NCBI GenBank assembly: GCA_021531385.1 | Contig: JAFBIR010000009.1 | Coordinates: forward strand, 1-64,000 | Reading direction: 5' to 3' | Source: Parabacteroides distasonis | Lineage (GTDB): Bacteria; Bacteroidota; Bacteroidia; Bacteroidales; Tannerellaceae | Length of the DNA stretch: 64,000 bases | Part shown: one piece after another, positions 25,042 through 32,466 of the stretch | Numbering within the stretch: position 1 is the stretch's first letter | Layout of the letters: each line of letters starts with the position of its first letter | Position numbers and translations under genes: made by a program | The notes under the pieces: generated by a model | Told to the model about the DNA's origin: nothing | The model's database searches: none | Seen by the model: the letters and a program-made list of their open reading frames with translations, nothing else

Positions 25042-27459
25042 ATGAGAAATTGCTTATTGTATTTATTCTTTGCGCTGCAAGCTTTTGTGCTTTCAGCGCA
25101 AATTAGTTTATCGGGTTATCAAGAGGAACTCTTGAATCCTGCTCTGCGCAGCGGCTATTGGTCTGCGCATTGGATTGCCTGTCCGAATGTAGCCCCGAAT
25201 GCTTATGGCGTGTATCATTTCCGTAAGCAGATTATCTTGCAGGAGCAACCAGCCCACTACGTAGTGCATGTCTCTGCCGATAACCGGTATAAGTTGTATG
25301 TCAATGGGCAGCTGGTCTCTTTGGGGCCTGCCCGTTGCGACATTTATAACTGGAACTTTGAGACCGTAGATCTTGCGCCCTATCTGCATGAGGGGAAAAA
25401 CACCTTGGCTGCTGTTGTCTGGAATTATGCGGAGCAGCGTCCGGTGGCCCAAATCAGTTTCAACCAGACTGGTTTCTTGGTGCAGGGGAACACGGAGGCT
25501 GAGGCGGATGCCAATACCGATGCCTCTTGGCGTTGTTGGCGGGATGAGGCCTATTCGCCGTGGAACGAGTGGCAGGTGTTGGGTTATTATGTAGCTGGTC
25601 CTGGTGAACAGCTGGATGCTGCCCGTTATCCCTGGGGATGGGAATTGCCTGACTATGATGACCATGCTTGGCAACCGGCTGTGGCGGGACTGCGTGCGGC
25701 AATGAAAGGTACACGGGATTACCCTGGGAGACTCTTGGTGCCGAGACCTATTCCGCCGATGGAACTTCGGTTGGAGCGTTTAGCGCAGGTAAGAGCCGTC
25801 GAAGGGGTACAGTGTCCGGAAGGGTTCCCAGCGGTGCGTAAGGCATTGACAATCCCAGCGCATACGGAGGCTCGATTGTTGTTGGATAATGACTCCTTGA
25901 CAACGGGTTACTTCTCCGTGGCATTCAGTGGCGGTAAGGCGGCTGAGTTGCGCATCGCCTATGCGGAGGCTCTGTATCAAGGTAATCCCGAGCAAACCGT
26001 GAAATCCTATCGCCTCAATGCCAAGGGAGACCGCAATGAGATTGCAGATAAAGAGTTTATCGGCTATGCGGATAAGCTGATTGCCGATGGGGGAGAGAAA
26101 CGTTGCTTCACCTCGCTTTGGTGGCACACCTGGCGTTATGTGGAGTTGCGGGTCAAGACCGCCGATGAACCGTTGGTGTTGGAGGATATTTATGGTACGT
26201 TTACCGCCTATCCCTTTACCAACGAGACCACTTTCAGTGCACCTGGACATGAGGAGTTGAATCGGATGTTGCAGATCGGGTGGCGTACGGCTCGTCTCTG
26301 TGCTCATGAGACCTATATGGATTGTCCCTACTATGAACAATTGCAGTATTTTGGAGACACCCGTATCCAAGCTATGATCTCGCTTTACAATACCGCCGAT
26401 CGCTATATGGTGAAAAATGCCATTGAACAGGGGCGACAATCCATGGTGATGGACGGGATCACGATGAGTCGTTATCCTTCCAGCCTGCATCAATTCATCC
26501 CCTCCTTCTCGCTTTGGTGGATTTGTATGGGACATGATTATTGGATGTATCGGGGCGATGAGCCTTTTATGAAGCAACTGTTGCCTGCCTATCGCCAGGT
26601 GTTGGCTTGGTATGAGCGTTGGTTGAAGCCGGATTACAGCCTGGATTATATTCCACATTGGTTCTTCTTGGATTGGAGTGCAGGTTTGGAAGGAGGAGAG
26701 CCTATCCGAGAGACGCAGGGTAACTCCGCTTTGCAAGACTTGCTCTATCTGTTAGCACTTGATCGTGCTGCAGAGATGGAGCGGGTGATGGGATTGCCAG
26801 CTATGGCCGACCATTACACGACCCTTGCCCAAGCTATTCGGTCAGGTTTCCGGGCGAAGTATTGGGATGTGAGTCGAGGGCTCTTTGCGGATACCCATGA
26901 TCACCGCAACTTCTCTCAACATGCGAATGCCTTGGCTATCTTAGCTGGGTTGACGGAGGGAGAGGAGGCACGCAACGTCTTACTACGAACCTTGCAAGAT
27001 AGTACATTGACACAATGTACCATCTATTTCCGTTACTACTTGAATCAAGCTATGAAGGTGGCGGGATTGGGTGATCTTTATCTCGATAACCTACAGATTT
27101 GGCGTGATCAGATGGCGTTAGGGCTGACCACATGGGCAGAGATGCCAGAGCCATCCCGTTCCGATTGCCACGCATGGGGATCCAGTCCGAACATTGAGTT
27201 TTATCGGATTGTCTTAGGCATCGACAGCGACGCCCCGGGCTTTTCCCGTGTTCGCATCGCTCCTTCATTGGGTGAGTTGCGCGAAGTCTCTGGTAGTATG
27301 CCGCATCCTAATGGAGAGATCCGTGCGGCTTATCAACTTGATAAAAAGGGAAAGGGTAAAGCGCGTTTAACACTACCTGAAGGCACGACCGGCACCTTTG
27401 TCTGGAAAGGCCAGTCCTATCCGTTACATGCTGGAGAGCAGGAGGTGGAGCTTCAATAG
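25042..27459 (+). CDS. Alpha-L-rhamnosidase-like glycoside hydrolase (GH78 type)
   Basis: An 805-aa exported enzyme; the signal peptide ends near VLSAQ (residue about 19). Residues about 35-250 have beta-sandwich accessory domains (YKLYVNGQLVSLGPARCD, LHEGKNTLAAVVWNYAEQ are typical of rhamnosidase N-domains). From about 390 comes an (alpha/alpha)6 barrel with YMDCPYYEQLQYFGDTR and WFFLDWSAG, followed by a C-terminal beta-domain with HPNGEIRAAYQ. This order fits GH78, which removes terminal alpha-L-rhamnose from plant glycans or glycosides. It starts 21 nt after the C39-like gene and ends at a clear terminator. No SusC/D pair lies beside it. Confidence 0.82.
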   Translation: MRNCLLYLFFALQAFVLSAQISLSGYQEELLNPALRSGYWSAHWIACPNVAPNAYGVYHFRKQIILQEQPAHYVVHVSADNRYKLYVNGQLVSLGPARCDIYNWNFETVDLAPYLHEGKNTLAAVVWNYAEQRPVAQISFNQTGFLVQGNTEAEADANTDASWRCWRDEAYSPWNEWQVLGYYVAGPGEQLDAARYPWGWELPDYDDHAWQPAVAGLRAAMKGTRDYPGRLLVPRPIPPMELRLERLAQVRAVEGVQCPEGFPAVRKALTIPAHTEARLLLDNDSLTTGYFSVAFSGGKAAELRIAYAEALYQGNPEQTVKSYRLNAKGDRNEIADKEFIGYADKLIADGGEKRCFTSLWWHTWRYVELRVKTADEPLVLEDIYGTFTAYPFTNETTFSAPGHEELNRMLQIGWRTARLCAHETYMDCPYYEQLQYFGDTRIQAMISLYNTADRYMVKNAIEQGRQSMVMDGITMSRYPSSLHQFIPSFSLWWICMGHDYWMYRGDEPFMKQLLPAYRQVLAWYERWLKPDYSLDYIPHWFFLDWSAGLEGGEPIRETQGNSALQDLLYLLALDRAAEMERVMGLPAMADHYTTLAQAIRSGFRAKYWDVSRGLFADTHDHRNFSQHANALAILAGLTEGEEARNVLLRTLQDSTLTQCTIYFRYYLNQAMKVAGLGDLYLDNLQIWRDQMALGLTTWAEMPEPSRSDCHAWGSSPNIEFYRIVLGIDSDAPGFSRVRIAPSLGELREVSGSMPHPNGEIRAAYQLDKKGKGKARLTLPEGTTGTFVWKGQSYPLHAGEQEVELQ

Positions 27460-27489
27460 TTGAAAGAGTATTCTTTGCAACAATACAAG

Positions 27490-27526
27490 AAAGGAGGCGC
27501 TGTCTCTCGACAATGCCTCCTTTTTT
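27490..27526 (+). terminator. Intrinsic terminator of the glpK-rhamnosidase unit
   Basis: AAAGGAGGC (27490-27498) pairs with GCCTCCTTT (27515-27523), followed by T residues. It closes the rightward block starting at glpK. Confidence 0.88.
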
Positions 27527-27604
27527 CTACTGAATGAAATCTAAGTAGTTGTGATAGATGTGTAAACGATTTTGGCAAAATCATTATATCATGTAACCTA
27601 ATAA

Positions 27605-27775
27605 TTACTCAAATGCTAAAATAGCAGGTGAAGAGACATAGACCTCTTCAACCGTATTTTCATCTACAGGCTCGGATACAGCGAGATTCATACGACCTAT
27701 AATTAATACCATTACAAATGCTACGCTGAAAAGAATCGGCAAAATAATCAATGTAAATAAAACTGCTGCACCCAT
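27605..27775 (-). CDS. Small single-span membrane protein (56 aa), unknown
   Basis: A short ORF below the usual size cut. It begins MGAAVLFTLIILPILFSVAF, continues VMVLIIGRM, and ends with a 28-residue acidic tail (SEPVDENTVEEVYV). About 26 hydrophobic residues followed by GR suggest one membrane helix with the N-terminus outside or flush with the membrane. An AGAAGG Shine-Dalgarno-like site ends 3 nt before the ATG. It lies downstream of the hybrid sensor gene on the same strand, 287 nt away. Length and layout recall small accessory subunits of membrane complexes, but I recognise no family. The rest of 27527-28062 holds no other ORF I can support. Confidence 0.6.
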   Translation of the reverse strand: MGAAVLFTLIILPILFSVAFVMVLIIGRMNLAVSEPVDENTVEEVYVSSPAILAFE

Positions 27776-28007
27776 GACCTTCTATTTTAAATGTTACTTT
27801 TTATGTTACTTACTTTAATGTTATTCTGTGTTCAATCACGAAATCGTTTCGTATTGTTCACAGTGCAAAGGTCATCAAAATCGCCTCTCTGGGCTGTCAG
27901 ATATGCCTATTTGTTTTTCATTATTCATTAAAAAGGGGAGAGAAGGTGCTTTTTAATCATTTCTGAAAACAAATAGTGATTTCTGCTAAGTTGCTCATAT
28001 GAAGCTC

Positions 28008-28062
28008 TATTCGCCATATTGACTTTCAGTATTCGCTATTATCTTAGCAAAAATCGCTAAAA
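28008..28062. repeat. Possible weak 11-nt periodic stretch
   Basis: TATTCGCCATA (28008), TTGACTTTCAG, TATTCGCTATT (28030), ATCTTAGCAAA, AATCGCTAAAA, ending at the stop codon of the hybrid sensor gene. Only the 22-nt spacing of the two TATTCGC units is clear; it may be chance. Confidence 0.35.
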
Positions 28063-31000
28063 TCACCCGTTTTGCTGCGATTTTCGGTATTGGGTGGGGG
28101 TCATACCGGTGTACTGCTTGAAGGCAGAGCTGAAATAGGAGGAGGTGTTGTAGCCTACCTTCTCTGAGATTTCCGTAAAGGTGAGGTTGCTCTCCTTGAT
28201 GTATTGGATCGCTTTCTCCATGCGAATCTTGGTGATGTATTCGTTGCAACCCATGCCCGTGATCGCTTTCATCTTGTTGAAGAGTGACGCGCGACTCATG
28301 CCCATCTCACTTTCTAAAAGCGAAATGTCTAAGGCGGAATTGTCAATATGCTGCTCGATCAGTCGGTTCAGCTTCGTGAGGAATGACTCGTCGGCATAGC
28401 TGAAGGTGACCTCCTCTGGAAGGGGCACGGCACCCTGCGACGCATATTTATCCTGTATGCGCTGACGGGACTGCAGCTGGTTCATGACCACCTGCTTCAA
28501 GGTCTCCAGATCGAACGGCTTAGGCAGGTAGGCATCGGCTCCCGTCTTGTAGCCGATCAAGATGCTCTGCTCGTCGGTCTTGGCGGTAAGCAGGATGACC
28601 GGAATATGACTGATTGTTAAATCGCCTTTGATCCGACTGCAGAGCTCATAGCCATCCATCCTCGGCATCATCACGTCGCTGATCACGGCATCCGGGCGGT
28701 TTTTGCCGAGCACCTTCAAGGCCTCTACGCCATCTTTGGCGATGAGTACCTCTTGGAAGCTTTCCCGAAGCGCCTCTTGCAGGAATTGGGTGATCGTCTC
28801 TTGATCGTCCACCACCAAGAGGGTATAGGGCAGGAGAGATGCGGGCCGACCTGCAGCTGTTTCCATCTGCTCTTCAGCGGTAACCGCTTCAGTCTCGGCA
28901 AGAGCGGGCTGTGCGACGGGTCGTGATAGGATCGACACAGCCTCTTCTTCCTTTACGGCCGCTTGCCGTAACGGCAAGGTAAAGAAGAAGGTGGCGCCCT
29001 TCGTCTCGTTGTTGTAAGCACCGATGGTCCCGCCATGCTGATCTAACAGCACTTTGGAGTAAGCCAACCCCAGTCCGGTACCATTCTTCTCTTTCGCCCC
29101 TTGGTAGAAACGGGTAAAGAGCTCCTCTTGGTTGACCGCTTGCAAGCCGGTTCCTTCATCTGAAATGCGGACGCAGGCCTGTTTATGCTCCGTGTCCAGT
29201 TCCGTCTTGACCGTGATGGTCGTGTGCTCAGGGCTATGCTTCAATGCGTTGATGAGCAGGTTGTTGAGCACGATGTCGCACTTTTGGATGTCGAAATCCA
29301 CCTGCTTGATCCGTGCGTCAGCCTCTAACACCACTTGGATGCCTCGCTCTTTTCCCTCGATCACAAAATCCTTCATGTTGTCTTCCACCCATTTGTTGAA
29401 CGGATGGGGTAAGAACTGGAGCTGCACGCTCTTTCGTTCCATCTTTTCCAGATCGAGCACCATATTAATAATGTCTCTCATGCGGGCAGACTGCCGACAG
29501 GCCGTGAGCAGCATACGGTAGTTCCAAGCGTCGGGTTTTGTCCGTTGCAACATACGGTTCAAGGGGGCATAAATCAGGGTCAATGGCGTGCGCAACTCAT
29601 GACTCACATTCACCAAGAAATCAATCTTTTCCTCGTTGATGCGCCGTCTGTTTTGGGCCAGCTCCTGTTGCATCCGTTGCTGCTTCCGGAATAAGATGAA
29701 GGCTGTGATACCTCCTACGATCAAGAGGACCAAGAGGGCAATGACCGTGAAGAACCAACCGCTTTTATACCAAGGAGCACTTATCTCAAACTTTACCAAT
29801 TCTTGGAAAGGCGACCAGGAACCGTCGTTCAAGGTGCAAGAGACTTGCACCGTGTAGCTGCCGGCGCTCAGTTTATAGAGACGTAGCTCCGCACCAGACC
29901 TTTCAATGGGTACTTCCGTATATTCCGGGATCAGGAAACGGTATTCCCGGATGCGGAAGCGGCTTTTCTCGGTCGTCATGACACGCAGGAAGAAATTGCT
30001 TTCGTAGGGAAGCTCCAATGTTTTCTTGGCATGGTAGAAGGGATTGCCTACTATTTGCCCGTCGAGCGTACACTCTGCCACATCAAAGGTGGGTATATCA
30101 TGTGTTGGTACGGCGTGCGTATAAGAAATTTGTGTCAAGCCTTTCACGCCGCCCATATAGAGGTGGCCACCGCTGATCAGAGAGGATGTACGGATGTATT
30201 CGTTGGGCAATGCCCCGTCTTGCTGGTTATAGGCGATAAACTTTTCGGTGGCAGGATCATACGAGAACAACCCGTAGTAGGTGCCGATCCAAATGCGTCC
30301 CAAGGGATCTGCTTGCAGCAGCATGACATCCGTGAAGCGGGCATTGGGTATAGGCGTGGCTTCCCTTGTGGTCGGATCAAACTTCTTTAATCCGGAATTG
30401 GTGCCTAACCAGAAGCAGCCGTCCGGTGTCATTGTGGCGGTATTGATGACCTCGTTCGTGGTTGTGTCTTGAAAGAGTGCGCTCAGCATTCTGGAGGCAT
30501 GGTCGAAACGGAGCAGATGTGTGCGATCCGCTAAATAGCTGACATCACCCACTGTCCCCACAATTTTCAAGGTACCACTGGAAAGCAGCCCTTTCTTTTC
30601 TTCAATCGCGCGATCGAAGTGACCCGTTTTCAGATGATGGATGAAGAGGGAATCTCCGATCGTCAAGATGGTTTCTTCGCTGTTTTTCCATACATAGACA
30701 CCATTGCCGGATCGGAAGACATTCCTGTTGATTGCCTCGTTCATCAAAGTGAGAGGCGTCAGTTTACCAGTAGCGGTGTCGAAGATACGAAGCCCTTCGT
30801 CGTAAATGGACAGGAGCAATTTGCCTGGGGCATAGTTTGTTATGGAGAAAATCTGCTTCCCTTGTGTGGAGGGAATGGCCTTGAAGGTGTTGTCGGCCGG
30901 GTTGAACAGGTTCAGTCCCGACTCAGAGGTGCCTACCCAAATCTTGTTGCCCTCGGCGTAGAGGCTCATGATGGAGCCTCCGATAGGCCCTTTGCCAAAA

Positions 31001-32070
31001 CCAGCGCCCTGTTGGGTATAGCTACGTATAAACACCTCGTCGAGTGCTACCAAGCCGTGATCGACGATGCCCATCATCACATTACCATATTTATCGCAAT
31101 AGAGCTCGTTCACTAAATTGCCGGGAATGGTGAACTGTCCCTCACCGGGTTTATGCTTGAATTGCCAAACCTGTTGGCTCTCCGGCTTCAGGATCAGTAG
31201 GCCCTCATTGCGTGTGCCGATAAGGATATATTCCCCTTTGGCGGCCAGCGATTGGATGTGGTTGGTGGGTAGCAGTCCATTCTCCTTGGTATAAGCGGCA
31301 ATGCGCTCTCCGCTTGGGGTATAGCAGAAAAGGCCATCGGCTAAGGTGGCAATCCATACCCTCTTCTGGCTGTCCATCAATATATCGGTGGTTCGCTGTC
31401 CACAGTTGAAGGTCTCGCTCTCACCTACAGGGATGCTATCTCCCGCTTGGCTGAGGGGAATACGCCATATCCGGTGCGAACGGCATTGCAGGAGCAACGT
31501 CGTGTCGCCCAGCAATTGCATCTTCTCTGCCCAGTAAAACCCAGGCATCTTCGCAATCGTCTTCATGCTGTTGTCTCGCTTGTTGTAGTATAGTATGCCT
31601 AATCCGGTGCTAAAGAGAATGCCCTCTCGCCAGGCGATTCCCGAATAGCCTCTCAGCTTGTTGCCCGCTTCGTCGGTGAGGGGATGAAACGTGTCTGTTT
31701 GGTAATCAAAACGGGTGATGCCAGCCACGGTGAATAGCCAAAGGTCTTTATCCACATCTTCCGCCAACGAATAGACATCATTGCCGGGCAGTGAAAGCGT
31801 GTCTGCATCATCGTGCATGTATTTCTTTAAAATATTCCCATCGTAACGTCCTAAGCCGGAGCGAGTAGCGATCCAAAGGCAACCGCGACTTCCCTCCATG
31901 ATGTAGTTCAGTCGTGAAGGGAATTCAGCATCGGCATCTTGCGTCACTGTGCTGAACGAATAGTGTTGAGCTATAACAGGCTGGCTAAGCAGGATGACTC
32001 CTACCAGCAATAATCGGAGTAGGCACATAATCCCCCCTACAGGCATGACAACATTCGTAAATAGGCGCAT
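28063..32070 (-). CDS. Hybrid two-component system sensor/regulator (HTCS)
   Basis: A 1335-aa inner-membrane one-protein signalling system. A signal peptide or anchor (about 1-34) is followed by about 14 two-component propeller repeats (two beta-propellers, 40-700), a Y_Y_Y domain (about 715-780), one membrane helix (about 790-815) and HisKA with His824 (VSHELRTPL). HATPase follows (NLLINALKHSP, GTGLGLAYSK), then a receiver with phospho-Asp1132 (ISDVMMPRMDG) and a C-terminal AraC-type HTH (SALDI..MSRASLFNKMKAITG). HTCSs sense periplasmic sugars and switch on sugar-use genes. Here the only sugar enzyme beside it is the convergent rhamnosidase. A later start (MCLLRLLL, residue 15) is possible. 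TATCTTTG on the minus strand at 32142-32135 is a candidate -7 box. Confidence 0.95.
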   Translation of the reverse strand: MRLFTNVVMPVGGIMCLLRLLLVGVILLSQPVIAQHYSFSTVTQDADAEFPSRLNYIMEGSRGCLWIATRSGLGRYDGNILKKYMHDDADTLSLPGNDVYSLAEDVDKDLWLFTVAGITRFDYQTDTFHPLTDEAGNKLRGYSGIAWREGILFSTGLGILYYNKRDNSMKTIAKMPGFYWAEKMQLLGDTTLLLQCRSHRIWRIPLSQAGDSIPVGESETFNCGQRTTDILMDSQKRVWIATLADGLFCYTPSGERIAAYTKENGLLPTNHIQSLAAKGEYILIGTRNEGLLILKPESQQVWQFKHKPGEGQFTIPGNLVNELYCDKYGNVMMGIVDHGLVALDEVFIRSYTQQGAGFGKGPIGGSIMSLYAEGNKIWVGTSESGLNLFNPADNTFKAIPSTQGKQIFSITNYAPGKLLLSIYDEGLRIFDTATGKLTPLTLMNEAINRNVFRSGNGVYVWKNSEETILTIGDSLFIHHLKTGHFDRAIEEKKGLLSSGTLKIVGTVGDVSYLADRTHLLRFDHASRMLSALFQDTTTNEVINTATMTPDGCFWLGTNSGLKKFDPTTREATPIPNARFTDVMLLQADPLGRIWIGTYYGLFSYDPATEKFIAYNQQDGALPNEYIRTSSLISGGHLYMGGVKGLTQISYTHAVPTHDIPTFDVAECTLDGQIVGNPFYHAKKTLELPYESNFFLRVMTTEKSRFRIREYRFLIPEYTEVPIERSGAELRLYKLSAGSYTVQVSCTLNDGSWSPFQELVKFEISAPWYKSGWFFTVIALLVLLIVGGITAFILFRKQQRMQQELAQNRRRINEEKIDFLVNVSHELRTPLTLIYAPLNRMLQRTKPDAWNYRMLLTACRQSARMRDIINMVLDLEKMERKSVQLQFLPHPFNKWVEDNMKDFVIEGKERGIQVVLEADARIKQVDFDIQKCDIVLNNLLINALKHSPEHTTITVKTELDTEHKQACVRISDEGTGLQAVNQEELFTRFYQGAKEKNGTGLGLAYSKVLLDQHGGTIGAYNNETKGATFFFTLPLRQAAVKEEEAVSILSRPVAQPALAETEAVTAEEQMETAAGRPASLLPYTLLVVDDQETITQFLQEALRESFQEVLIAKDGVEALKVLGKNRPDAVISDVMMPRMDGYELCSRIKGDLTISHIPVILLTAKTDEQSILIGYKTGADAYLPKPFDLETLKQVVMNQLQSRQRIQDKYASQGAVPLPEEVTFSYADESFLTKLNRLIEQHIDNSALDISLLESEMGMSRASLFNKMKAITGMGCNEYITKIRMEKAIQYIKESNLTFTEISEKVGYNTSSYFSSAFKQYTGMTPTQYRKSQQNG

Positions 32071-32180
32071 TCTGTCTGTTACCTTTTTATTTAGAAACGT
32101 TTCGTTCGTAATCGTTTATTCATCTATCACGAGGCAAAGATAGGTATTGTTTGTCAATTACTGAACAATTGAGGTAATAA

Positions 32181-32268
32181 TTGGTAAAAACTTTGTAGTT
32201 AGCTCAAAAAATTTCCTTAGTTGGAAAAATATTTTTTCCTAACTGGCGAAAAATACTCCCCTAATGTG
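32181..32268. repeat. Degenerate 11-nt tandem array, part 1
   Basis: Eight in-phase 11-nt units including TCCTTAGTTGG, AAAAATATTTT, TTCCTAACTGG, CGAAAAATACT and CCCCTAATGTG; units of TCC..TGG type alternate with A/T-rich units. The stretch from 32228 (ATATTTTTTCCTAACTGG) is nearly the same as in the array at 11064. It lies upstream of the hybrid sensor gene. With part 2 and the palindrome it fills the 396 bp between that gene and the S9 peptidase gene; no ORF is convincing. Confidence 0.7.
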
Positions 32269-32274
32269 TTATTG

Positions 32275-32373
32275 TTCGTTGCTGGAAGGATTGTGGTTCG
32301 TTGCCGAGAGAATAGGAGTTCGTAGCCGAGAGGATTGGAGTTCGTTGGGCAACGGATTGTGGTTTGTTGGGCT
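32275..32373. repeat. Degenerate 11-nt tandem array, part 2 (22-nt double units)
   Basis: Four complete 22-nt double units, starting TTCGTTGCTGG, TTCGTTGCCGA, TTCGTAGCCGA and TTCGTTGGGCA, alternate with AAGGATTGTGG, GAGAATAGGAG, GAGGATTGGAG and ACGGATTGTGG; a ninth unit is TTTGTTGGGCT. GGGCAACGGATT at 32347-32358 is identical to 18781-18792 in another array. Confidence 0.85.
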
Positions 32374-32432
32374 TGAAAATTTAATCGGCATGTACCCGTG
32401 TCATTGCGGGCTTTGACCCGGCAGGGCAATTG

Positions 32433-32460
32433 GTAGAGACGTAGCGCGCTACGTCTCTAC
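32433..32460. repeat. Perfect 28-nt palindrome, copy 1
   Basis: GTAGAGACGTAGCG (32433-32446) followed directly by its reverse complement (32447-32460), with no loop. It sits 7 nt after the 3' end of the S9 peptidase gene on the minus strand and could act in termination. A near-identical copy lies in a coding gene at 56205-56232. REP-like dispersed element by appearance. Confidence 0.88.
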
Positions 32461-32466
32461 TATTAT

